Source: Asaia bogorensis
Lineage (GTDB): Bacteria > Pseudomonadota > Alphaproteobacteria > Acetobacterales > Acetobacteraceae
Assembly: GCA_945871455.1 (NCBI GenBank)
Contig: CAMBXJ010000323.1
Span: forward strand, 1-5,425
DNA length: 5,425 nucleotides
Direction: 5' to 3'
Shown here: piece after piece, positions 1-5,425 of the stretch
How the letters are laid out: each line of letters opens with the position of its first letter
Position numbering within the stretch: position 1 is the stretch's first letter
Position numbers and translations under genes: made by a program
The notes under the pieces: generated by a model
Databases searched by the model: none
What the model was told of the DNA's origin: nothing
Seen by the model: the letters and a program-made list of their open reading frames with translations, nothing else

Positions 1-107
1 CGCTGGCCACCGCCGCCATAATCCCCCAGGCAACCGATCCTTCCCAAGCCCGCCAACCCATGCTCAAACCCGATCAGCCCATCCCGCGCAGGAGCATCCC
101 GTCATGA
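1..107 (+). CDS. possible C-terminal tail of an upstream gene (partial)
   Basis: The reading frame beginning at base 3 stays open to a TGA at 105-107, giving about 34 residues that end in R-R-S-I-P-S. This TGA overlaps the ATG of the next gene as ATGA (104-107), a layout typical of translationally coupled bacterial operons. Most of its third codon positions are G or C, as in the genes further along. Against it, the stretch is short, Pro-rich and shows no recognisable domain, and high-GC DNA often leaves chance frames open. If it is real, the hydrolase gene is at least the second gene of an operon. No function can be assigned. Confidence 0.3.
   Translation, partial: LATAAIIPQATDPSQARQPMLKPDQPIPRRSIPS
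90..94 (+). promoter_or_regulatory. Shine-Dalgarno site for the MBL-fold hydrolase
   Basis: AGGAG lies 9 nt before the ATG at 104. It supports that start over any earlier one; the frame is open further upstream but has no ATG, GTG or TTG there. Confidence 0.7.
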
Positions 108-979
108 GTCTCACCTTCACCGTTGGCGACATGACGGTCCATCGCGTCATCGAATCCGAGGCACCCCTGTTCAAGCCGCGGGAATTCTTCCCCACCCTGA
201 CCCAGGAAACCCTCGACGAGAACCGGAGCTGGATGCAGCCTGCCTATCTCGATCCCGCCACCGACCAGATCGTGCTCTGCATCCAGTCCTATATCGTCCG
301 CACCCGTCATCACAACATTCTGATCGACAGTTGCGTCGGCAATCACAAGGACCGCCAGAACTACCCGTTCTGGAACCAGATGCAGTCCGACACCTACCAC
401 CGCAACCTCGCCGCCACCGGCCTGACCGTGAACGACATCGATTTCGTCATGTGCACACATCTGCATGTCGACCATGTCGGCTGGAACACGAAGCTGGAAA
501 ACGGCGTGTGGGTCCCGACATTCCCCAAGGCGAAATACGTCTTCGCCGACCGTGAACTCGCGTTCTGGACGGACAAGGAACGCGATACCCCGGGCAAGCA
601 GCCCTGGATCACCGATTCCGTGCTGCCGATCATCCAGGCCGGACGCCAGGAAGTCGTGACCAGCCAACATGAGCTCAGCGACGTCGTCAAACTGATCCCG
701 ACTCCCGGGCACACGATCGACCATTATGCCGTGCAAATTGGCAAGCCCGGCGCGGACGCGGTGATCGGCGGCGACATGATCCACTCCCCGCTTCAGGCGC
801 GTTATCCGGATCTTGGGATGCGCGCGGATTACGACGCAAAGCAGGCCGGCCAGTCGCGCCGGAAGCTGTTCGGCCATATTTGCGACAGCGGAACCCTGCT
901 GTGCACCGGGCATTTTCCCGGCACGTCGAAGGGCCGGATGACGCAATGGGGTGACGGTTTCCGTTTCAACGCGGTGTGA
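104..979 (+). CDS. MBL-fold metallo-hydrolase
   Basis: This is a 291-residue metallo-beta-lactamase-fold hydrolase, probably cytoplasmic because no signal peptide is seen. The metal-binding signature is complete: T-H-L-H-V-D-H with H119, H121, D123 and H124, then H203 in P-T-P-G-H-T, D224 in G-G-D-M-I-H and H270 in T-G-H-F-P-G. This is the usual ligand set for a dinuclear zinc (or iron) site. In the family these enzymes hydrolyse lactones, thioesters, phosphodiesters or beta-lactams. The single-domain layout and ligand spacing recall the lactonase-like branch, which includes N-acyl-homoserine lactonases, but nothing seen here fixes the substrate. The ATG at 104 follows a good ribosome binding site (AGGAG). 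A possible upstream gene ends in an ATGA overlap with this start. No truncation or missing ligand is seen. The fold is very secure; the substrate is unknown. Confidence 0.94.
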   Translation: MSLTFTVGDMTVHRVIESEAPLFKPREFFPTLTQETLDENRSWMQPAYLDPATDQIVLCIQSYIVRTRHHNILIDSCVGNHKDRQNYPFWNQMQSDTYHRNLAATGLTVNDIDFVMCTHLHVDHVGWNTKLENGVWVPTFPKAKYVFADRELAFWTDKERDTPGKQPWITDSVLPIIQAGRQEVVTSQHELSDVVKLIPTPGHTIDHYAVQIGKPGADAVIGGDMIHSPLQARYPDLGMRADYDAKQAGQSRRKLFGHICDSGTLLCTGHFPGTSKGRMTQWGDGFRFNAV

Positions 980-1067
980 TGCGAAAATCCAGTGTCTGAT
1001 TCCGTTCGGTTCGTATAGACGGAGTTCCCAACAGCGTACGCGGCCACTGGTTGTATGTGAGGGTGAA

Positions 1068-1838
1068 TTGCGTCTTTGGATTGCCGGATTGCTCCTGCTC
1101 GGGCTGACCGCCCGTACCCAGGCCGTCGCCCAACCGCTCCCGGCGGCGCCGCCTCCGGCCCAGGCGGCGTACGACCGCACCGCGATCGTCATCGGTCTCG
1201 GTGCCATCGCGGGAGTCGTCGCGTTTAACGCAGCGACCCTGGGGCTGGTCTCCCTTCCGGGTGGCGCCGTGGTCACCGGCGCGGCCGTATTGCCGGCCGA
1301 AGCCGCGGTCGCGATCAACCGGGTCTACGCCGTCAGCACCGCCGTGGCTGGTGCGTGGGTCGCGGACTATCTCCGCCCAAGCACCTCGACCACCGAACGT
1401 CTTGTCACCGCGGGAACCGGTGCGGTCCTTGGCGTTACCGCGTTCAATGTGCTGACCGCCCCCATCGGCATCGTCCCCTGGGCCGGCGCCATCATCGATC
1501 CCATCCCGACCGCCACAATGCTCGGCAGCCGTCTGCTTGCGGCCGGCAGCGCTGGGGCGGGCGCTATTGGCGCCACATGGCTGTATGGCAAAATGTCAGG
1601 GCAGGCGGTCGATATGGGCTATGCGCTCACCCTGGCCGGTGGCGCGCTTGCCGGGGTCGCGGCGGGCAATGTGCTGACGATGGGGGCTTTGGGCGCCCCC
1701 CCTTATTACGCCGGGGCGGGTTTGGCCCAGGCCGGAGGCGCCATCGCCAGCGCGTCGGCGTCCACCGCGTCACGGATCTGGGCGGTGGGCACCGGGGTCG
1801 CCGGCGCCCTCGTGGCCGATAGCTGGTATCGCAAGTAG
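1068..1838 (+). CDS. signal-peptide protein with three Gly/Ala-rich hydrophobic repeats
   Basis: I do not recognise a named family. From the TTG at 1068 the product is 256 residues. It begins with a classic signal peptide: Arg2, a hydrophobic core at residues 4-13, and a likely cleavage after A-V-A at 19-21. A Pro/Ala-rich spacer follows (22-34). The rest is three diverged repeats at about residues 38-103, 111-174 and 185-255. Each starts with G-A-x(2)-G-V-x-A-[FG]-N-x(2)-T (N54, N127, N201), has prolines in the middle, then an Arg (R85, R155, R236), and ends in an A-G-A segment followed by a Trp. Each repeat could form two short membrane helices packed through GxxxG-like glycines, so an inner-membrane or envelope protein is likely. 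TTG is chosen because the signal peptide starts there and GAGGG (1059-1063) lies just upstream. The frame is also open back to a GTG at 951, but that start would overlap the hydrolase gene and bury the signal peptide. Confidence 0.75.
   Translation: MRLWIAGLLLLGLTARTQAVAQPLPAAPPPAQAAYDRTAIVIGLGAIAGVVAFNAATLGLVSLPGGAVVTGAAVLPAEAAVAINRVYAVSTAVAGAWVADYLRPSTSTTERLVTAGTGAVLGVTAFNVLTAPIGIVPWAGAIIDPIPTATMLGSRLLAAGSAGAGAIGATWLYGKMSGQAVDMGYALTLAGGALAGVAAGNVLTMGALGAPPYYAGAGLAQAGGAIASASASTASRIWAVGTGVAGALVADSWYRK
1179..1832 (+). repeat. three diverged copies of a ~70-residue coding repeat
   Basis: The copies lie at about 1179-1376, 1398-1589 and 1620-1832. They align through the conserved N (residues 54, 127, 201; spacing 73 and 74), the preceding G-A-x(2)-G-V, the T three residues after it, and a closing A-G-A segment followed by Trp. 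The similarity is at protein level only, so the duplication is old. The third copy has Gly instead of Phe before the Asn and a longer Ala/Ser-rich middle. Confidence 0.7.
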
Positions 1839-1856
1839 GTACGGCGCCGCCCTACT
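1834..1856 (+). terminator. inverted repeat between convergent genes, possible bidirectional terminator
   Basis: AGTAGG (1834-1839) and CCTACT (1851-1856) form a perfect 6-bp stem. The 11-nt loop contains GGCGCC and could add a couple of inner pairs. The arms contain the TAG stop of the plus-strand repeat protein and the TAG stop of the minus-strand hldE. There is no T-run on either side, so intrinsic termination is unproven. The arms may match partly by chance, because both genes end in a codon xAG followed by TAG. Confidence 0.35.
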
Positions 1857-3357
1857 CGACCGGGGCGGTCATCCGTCGGATCGTCCCCGTTGTGCTGTGC
1901 CCTTCCTGCAAGGTCACCAGCACGACCTCACCACCCCAGCCTTGCACCAGATCGGCGCCAACCACCTTGTCGATGGTATAGTCGGAGCCTTTCACAAGGA
2001 TATCCGGACGCAGCGCCTGGATCATCTCCAACGGCGTGTCTTCATCGAACAGCACCACCAGATCGACGGGCGACAGGGATGCCATGACCGTCGCGCGTGC
2101 CGTCTCGTTCTGCACCGGGCGGCTTGGCCCTTTCAGGCGTTTCACCGAGGCATCCGTATTCAAAGCGACGATCAGCCGGTCGCATGCGGCCCGTGCCTCG
2201 CTCAGCAGGCGGACATGGCCGGGATGGATCAGGTCGAAGCAGCCATTGGCGAACCCGACCCGCAACCCTTTCGCTTTCCATTCGGCGATTTGCGACACGG
2301 CCTCCGCGATGCTCGCCACCTTGCTGTCGGACGCAACCAGGTCCCGCAAATGCAGCGCATCCAGCAGTTCCTGGCGTGCGACCGTGGCAGTGCCCTGCTT
2401 GCCGACCGATATTCCGGCCGTAACATTGGCCAGCATCGCCGCGGTCGGCAGCGATGCGCCGGCCGCCAGCGCCACGCTCAACGCGGCCACCAACGTGTCC
2501 CCCGCGCCCGACACGTCGGCCACTTCCCGTGCGCGGGTTGGCAAATGCATTGCGTCCTGGCCGCGCCGGACCAGGGTCAGCCCCTTGGCCGAGCGGGTGA
2601 CGAGGACGGCCTGGCCCTGGGTTTCGTCGAGCGCGGCTCGGCCTGCGCGATCGGCTTCGGCATCCTGATCGGCCTCGATCCGGGTTGCGAGGCGGACCTC
2701 GTGTTCGTTGGGGGTCAGGACCGTGGCGCCGCGATAGGCGGCGAAGTCCGGTCGCTTCGGATCGGCGATCAGCAGGCGCCCGGCCGCCACGCAGGCATCG
2801 ATCGCGCGTCGCAGCACATCGCCGCCAAGTACGCCCTTCGCATAATCGGACAGGACGACGACATCGACGCTGGCCAGGGCACGCTCGATCCGGGCCAGCA
2901 CGTCGTCGGCGGCCGCCGTATTCAGCGGGGCGGTGGTTTCTTCATCCAGCCGAAGAAGCTGATGCGATCCGGTCATGAAGCGGGTTTTGGCGGTGGTGGG
3001 ACGGCCGGGCACGATGACCAGCGCGGCCTCAATGCCAGGGGTTTCGGTCACCAGCCGGTGTACGGCATGCCCCGCCTCATCATCGCCCACCACGCCAACC
3101 AGGGTCGCGTGCCCACCCAGGGTGGCGATGTTCAACGCCACATTGGCCGCACCGCCCAACGTGGAGCGCCGGTCGTTCGGCCGCAGCACGGGGATCGGCG
3201 CTTCGGGCGACAGGCGGCTGACGCCCCCCAGGACGTAGCGGTCCAGGATGATATCGCCGACCACCATCACCCGCGCGCCATGAAAATGGCGGACGATGTC
3301 AGCCAGTTCGCTGTCTGTCGCGGGGCGGTCCGGACCGGCGGTATCATCGACTGTCAT
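1852..3357 (-). CDS. hldE: bifunctional heptose-7-phosphate kinase / heptose-1-phosphate adenylyltransferase
   Basis: HldE (also called RfaE) is a cytoplasmic enzyme of ADP-heptose synthesis. Its first domain phosphorylates D-glycero-beta-D-manno-heptose 7-phosphate at C1. After GmhB removes the 7-phosphate, its second domain transfers AMP from ATP to give ADP-heptose for LPS core or other glycans. From the ATG at 3357 the protein is 501 residues, slightly longer than the E. coli enzyme (477). The PfkB/ribokinase-type kinase spans about 25-335, with G-G-A-A-N-V-A-L-N at 68-76 and D-V-S-G-A-G-D-T at 281-288 (D287 the expected catalytic base). The nucleotidyltransferase spans about 365-501, with N-G-C-F-D at 371-375, H-P-G-H at 378-381, K-G-S-D-Y at 456-460 and G-H-S-T-T-G-T-I near 487-493. 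All key motifs are intact. The frame extends to a GTG at 3420, but those 21 residues are untypical in composition and codon use, so the ATG is preferred. No clear Shine-Dalgarno precedes it. No gmhA, gmhB or hldD is nearby. Confidence 0.96.
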   Translation of the reverse strand: MTVDDTAGPDRPATDSELADIVRHFHGARVMVVGDIILDRYVLGGVSRLSPEAPIPVLRPNDRRSTLGGAANVALNIATLGGHATLVGVVGDDEAGHAVHRLVTETPGIEAALVIVPGRPTTAKTRFMTGSHQLLRLDEETTAPLNTAAADDVLARIERALASVDVVVLSDYAKGVLGGDVLRRAIDACVAAGRLLIADPKRPDFAAYRGATVLTPNEHEVRLATRIEADQDAEADRAGRAALDETQGQAVLVTRSAKGLTLVRRGQDAMHLPTRAREVADVSGAGDTLVAALSVALAAGASLPTAAMLANVTAGISVGKQGTATVARQELLDALHLRDLVASDSKVASIAEAVSQIAEWKAKGLRVGFANGCFDLIHPGHVRLLSEARAACDRLIVALNTDASVKRLKGPSRPVQNETARATVMASLSPVDLVVLFDEDTPLEMIQALRPDILVKGSDYTIDKVVGADLVQGWGGEVVLVTLQEGHSTTGTIRRMTAPVE

Positions 3358-3594
3358 GCTGTCTGTTCCATGCGAGCGGGAGGGGCGTACAAGGCAGCTT
3401 TTGTTGCCAACTAAAGTCACCGGAAACGCCCGAGCGCGGGGTGTCCTGTGTGATTATGGGATAGCAGCACATGCAGTCGGTCGCACGTCCAAAAAATTTT
3501 CGTCGCTGTTCCAACCCCGATGCGATATCGGTATGGTGTGCCCGGGTCGCATTGGGCGGCCATTGTCCAACAGCGACTTTTTTGGCGAGGCTCC
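3358..3594. promoter_or_regulatory. divergent intergenic region, presumed promoters
   Basis: These 237 bp separate hldE (minus) from the two-repeat protein (plus) and should hold the promoters of both. A minus-strand CATAAT (3453-3458), one base from the -10 consensus, lies about 95 nt before the hldE ATG, but no good -35 sits at the right distance. An A/T-rich patch (3491-3500) and the short inverted repeat CCGAT-gcgat-ATCGG (3517-3531) could be regulator contacts. None of these sites is individually convincing. Confidence 0.3.
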
Positions 3595-3990
3595 GTGAAA
3601 TACCTGCCACCCTTTGACCTCATCCGGCGCTCCTTCGAACTTTCGACCGTAAAGGGAGAATTGCGCGTCAGTGCGTCCTATGAGGGCTTTCTTAACGTTA
3701 TCCGGACGATGATAGCTGGCATCGACGTGGATGAGACCTGGTATGTCACGAGCTATGAGGATATCGGCGGCGCGATCCGCGACGGCAAGATCGCATCCGC
3801 CAAAGAGCATTTCGTCGCCGACGGATATATCGAAGGGCGGAAACCCTTTGAGATCAAGGTGGATGAGAAGTGGTATTTTCAGCGCTATCCGGACGTTGCC
3901 GAGAGCGTGAGAAAGGGCGTCGTGCCATCCGCGCAGCAGCATTTCGACGAAGATGGCTATCGCGAGGGACGGCTGCCGTTTGGCATGTGA
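3595..3990 (+). CDS. small protein of two glycosyltransferase-associated repeats
   Basis: This is a 131-residue protein read from the GTG at 3595, with a GAGG Shine-Dalgarno at 3587-3590. The first 40 residues are unassigned. Two copies of one module follow, at residues 46-85 and 90-129 (period 44). They run D-E-x-W-Y-x(3)-Y-x-D-[VI], then a short basic/Gly stretch, S-A-x(2)-H-F-x(3)-G-Y-x-E-G-R-x-P-F. This matches a module I know from alphaproteobacterial glycosyltransferases and other surface-polysaccharide proteins, often written as Y-x(3)-[YN]-P-D-V-A ... H-Y-x(3)-G-x(2)-E-G-R-x-P, where copies flank catalytic domains. Here it stands alone with no enzyme domain, signal peptide or membrane segment, so an adaptor or binding role is possible but unproven. 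An ATG at 3520 would add 25 residues but has no ribosome site and unlikely composition. It is divergent from hldE and upstream of another probable glycan-related gene. Confidence 0.82.
   Translation: MKYLPPFDLIRRSFELSTVKGELRVSASYEGFLNVIRTMIAGIDVDETWYVTSYEDIGGAIRDGKIASAKEHFVADGYIEGRKPFEIKVDEKWYFQRYPDVAESVRKGVVPSAQQHFDEDGYREGRLPFGM
3730..3981 (+). repeat. two tandem copies of a 40-residue module
   Basis: The copies are coded at about 3730-3849 and 3862-3981. Identical anchors at the protein level are D-E, W-Y, Y-x-D, S-A, H-F, D-G-Y, E-G-R and P-F. The DNA has diverged, so this is an old internal duplication or an inherited two-copy arrangement. Confidence 0.85.
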
Positions 3991-4049
3991 TGGGCGCGAA
4001 TGCATGGCCATCGACGCGCTGATGCGTTGGGTCCTTTGAGTAGGTGAGT

Positions 4050-4079
4050 GGCCCGGGGCTTTTGCGGGTAGACCGGGCC
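4050..4079 (+). terminator. hairpin in the gap after the two-repeat gene, weak terminator candidate
   Basis: GGCCCGG (4050-4056) pairs perfectly with CCGGGCC (4073-4079) around a 16-nt loop that contains TTTT. No T-run follows the stem, so it is not a standard intrinsic terminator, and G/C-rich stems are common in this DNA by chance. Apart from this, I see no gene or clear element in the gap 3991-4207. Confidence 0.2.
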
Positions 4080-4191
4080 GGTCGGTTGGCAACCGTGCAA
4101 CGACGTGCACGGATGATGAAGCGGAATGGCGCCGGGGTGCCAGGGGCGAGGCGGAGCAGGATGGAAATAATCAAGGCGTCGACGGTCACGT

Positions 4192-4196
4192 GGAGA
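4192..4196 (+). promoter_or_regulatory. Shine-Dalgarno site for the large partial gene
   Basis: GGAGA lies 11 nt before the ATG at 4208, a slightly long but usable spacing. It favours this ATG over the in-frame GTG at 4190, for which the nearest purine-rich sequence (AAGG, 4173-4176) is further away. Confidence 0.45.
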
Positions 4197-4207
4197 CCTG
4201 TCACCCC

Positions 4208-5425
4208 ATGACCCGGAAGCGATCCACGTCGCCCGCGCGCCGCTCCGCTTCAGGCCGGTCCGCGGCCAGGACCGAGTTCTTGTCGGCGCCTGGGCTGGAA
4301 CCGGAAGCCGCGGATCCGGTAACGGACGATGCCGAAGCCGCCGGCACACCCGATGCGGTGTCCATACATGGGCTCGCCGCCGCCGGCTCTGAAGTCGGAG
4401 CATCGGAAATGCAGTCCGAAGGCGAACCGATCCTTGCGGCAGACCCGTTGCCGCTCGACGATCCCGAAACCGTTTCCGTGGTGCGGCCGGACGAAGACCA
4501 CGATCCCGCCACCGCCGCCCCAATCGATGGCACCCCGGCCGTCGGCGCCCAACCCGCTGGCCCCCCCCGCGCTGGCCCCCCCCCCGCTGGCACCCCCCCC
4601 GCTGGCACCGTGGACGAACCCGGACCGGATGCGGCGGCGGACACGGATCCGGACAGCGCCGGTGCTCGGTCCGTCGAGAATGGGGCCACGCCAGGGATCC
4701 GCATCGAAATCGACCCCTATGTGCAAGGCGGTCCGCTGCTCGGGCGGTTCGATCTGACGATCCGGGGCAGCGTCATCTGTCCCGTCGATATCGAAAGCAT
4801 CGTGCTGTCCAGCGGCGGGCGCATGATCAGCACGGCCAAATTCGGCATGCGGCGGCAACGCGCCGACGATCCTGACCCGGACTTGGGCGGTAGTATCTGG
4901 CACCGCTTCCAATTCACCCTCGGCCGCCCCTTGGATCAGACGTCCGAGCCGTGCCGCTTCAATCTGGAAGTCCGGACCTTCGACGATCAGGTTCAGGATC
5001 AGGATTTTGAGGTTGTCGCCGAAATCGGTGCCGAACACATATCGATCCGGATCGTGGAAGGCCCGACCGGCGAACCACCGAATGACAGCGTCGTCGCGGC
5101 TTCCGCCATTCTATATGTTGAGCGTGCTCAGATCAGCGACGACGGCATGTTGCATGTCGAGGGGTGGGCGCTGTCCGCGACCGGTGTCGTCGTTCTGCAG
5201 GTATTCGCCGGGGAGGTCCGTGTCGCCCTGGCGCGGCATGGGCTGGATCGAGGCGACGTCGGGGACGTTTACCCCTTCTACCCGAACAGCCGCACCGCGG
5301 GCTTCGCTGTCAACGAGCGGCTGCCGCATCTCGATGACCCACCGACGGAAATCCGCGTCGAACTGCTGTGCAATGCCGGCTTCGGTCAGGAGCTTGTCGT
5401 CCCGCTGGAGCGGACCCGCGCGCCC
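4208..5425 (+). CDS. N-terminal part of a large probable surface-glycan protein (runs off the window)
   Basis: The frame from the ATG at 4208 is open to the window end: 406 residues with no stop, so the gene is incomplete. Residues 1-21 are basic (Arg/Ser-rich). Residues 25-160 form a low-complexity, acidic, Pro/Ala/Gly-rich linker with a five-residue repeat at 117-134. A beta-rich region at about 163-285 (R-I-E-I-D-P ... I-S-I-R-I-V-E) follows, unassigned to a family. A second unit at about 298-400 contains V-E-G-W-A (317-321), then V-x-V-L-Q-V-F-A-G, G-D-V-G-D-V-Y-P (349-356) and A-G-F-A (364-367). That pattern (G-W-A, an induced-strand pair, then D-V-x(3)-Y-P ... G-F) is one I know from accessory beta-sandwich segments next to glycosyltransferase domains in alphaproteobacteria. 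No signal peptide is seen. The catalytic part, if any, would lie beyond 5425, so a glycosyltransferase is a reasoned guess, not an assignment. Confidence 0.85.
   Translation, partial: MTRKRSTSPARRSASGRSAARTEFLSAPGLEPEAADPVTDDAEAAGTPDAVSIHGLAAAGSEVGASEMQSEGEPILAADPLPLDDPETVSVVRPDEDHDPATAAPIDGTPAVGAQPAGPPRAGPPPAGTPPAGTVDEPGPDAAADTDPDSAGARSVENGATPGIRIEIDPYVQGGPLLGRFDLTIRGSVICPVDIESIVLSSGGRMISTAKFGMRRQRADDPDPDLGGSIWHRFQFTLGRPLDQTSEPCRFNLEVRTFDDQVQDQDFEVVAEIGAEHISIRIVEGPTGEPPNDSVVAASAILYVERAQISDDGMLHVEGWALSATGVVVLQVFAGEVRVALARHGLDRGDVGDVYPFYPNSRTAGFAVNERLPHLDDPPTEIRVELLCNAGFGQELVVPLERTRAP
4556..4609 (+). repeat. 15-bp tandem repeat with poly-C runs inside a coding region
   Basis: Three full units start with GCTGGC at 4556, 4571 and 4586, and a 9-bp partial unit starts at 4601. 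They code for A-G-P-P-R, A-G-P-P-P, A-G-T-P-P and A-G-T. The units contain uninterrupted C runs of 8 (4561-4568), 10 (4576-4585) and 8 (4593-4600). The repeat falls in the disordered linker of the large partial protein, where changes by whole units would be tolerated but single-base changes would break the frame. Confidence 0.9.

Noticed and set aside
1..21. Possible gene end in the first frame (R-W-P-P-P-P then TAA)
   Set aside because: Six residues are too few to judge, and the frame ending in the ATGA overlap is a better candidate.
74..1318. Long minus-strand open frame (414 codons) across the hydrolase and the repeat protein
   Set aside because: It is antisense to a gene with complete catalytic motifs and to a second gene with a signal peptide; its translation has no recognisable domain. 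Long antisense frames are expected in high-GC DNA.
1897..3414. Plus-strand open frame of 505 codons opposite hldE
   Set aside because: It mirrors the hldE reading frame, is rich in His/Gln/Arg/Gly and shows no domain, whereas hldE has all its motifs.
3509..3537. Promoter TTCCAA-17-TATGGT for the two-repeat gene
   Set aside because: Only three of six and four of six consensus bases match, no better than chance in this region.
3454..4110. Minus-strand open frame (218 codons) opposite the two-repeat protein
   Set aside because: The plus strand carries two aligned copies of a known module with conserved residues; the minus frame shows nothing recognisable.
4556..4609. Repeat considered as a CRISPR or integration site
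   Set aside because: The units are 15 bp, directly adjacent without spacers, and keep the reading frame, so it is a coding microsatellite.
4329..4757. Plus-strand Pro-rich open frame of 142 codons
   Set aside because: It is a shifted reading of the Pro/Ala-rich linker of the large partial gene and ends at 4757 without any domain.
4250..5038. Minus-strand Gly-rich open frame (262 codons) opposite the large partial gene
   Set aside because: Its Gly-rich repeats are just the complement of the poly-C coding repeat. The plus frame is open for 406 codons with a plausible start and beta-type domain patterns.

Overview
This is a GC-rich window with strong G/C preference at third codon positions. 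Its gene content and protein style suggest a Gram-negative alphaproteobacterium. The Acetobacteraceae/Rhodospirillales are my best guess, based on the fused heptose enzyme and on two proteins built from modules common in that group's glycosyltransferases. The taxonomy is inference: there is no rRNA or other marker gene here.

Left part (1-1838, plus strand): a possible C-terminal tail of an upstream gene ends in an ATGA overlap with a complete metallo-beta-lactamase-fold hydrolase (104-979). Next comes a small exported or membrane protein (1068-1838, probable TTG start). It has a signal peptide and three diverged copies of a roughly 70-residue Gly/Ala-rich unit. I do not recognise a named family for it.

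Middle (1852-3357, minus strand): a full-length bifunctional HldE. It converges on the repeat protein with only 13 bp between stop codons, and both stops lie in the arms of one inverted repeat. HldE makes ADP-heptose for the LPS inner core or other heptose-containing glycans. No other heptose-pathway gene is in the window.

Right part (3595-5425, plus strand, divergent from hldE): a 131-residue protein consisting mostly of two copies of a W-Y-x(3)-Y-x-D-[VI] ... H-F-x(3)-G-Y-x-E-G-R-x-P-F module. After a 217-bp gap comes the first 406 residues of a protein that runs off the window. That protein has a long acidic Pro/Ala-rich linker and then beta-rich segments, the last resembling accessory modules of bacterial glycosyltransferases. 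The linker is encoded partly by a 15-bp tandem repeat with C8, C10 and C8 runs.

Taken together, hldE and the two right-hand genes suggest a cell-surface glycan locus, while the hydrolase and the triple-repeat protein look unrelated to it. No tRNA, rRNA, CRISPR array, insertion sequence or attachment site is visible. The most novel-looking items are the triple-repeat protein, the free-standing two-repeat protein, and the poly-C repeat inside the large partial gene.
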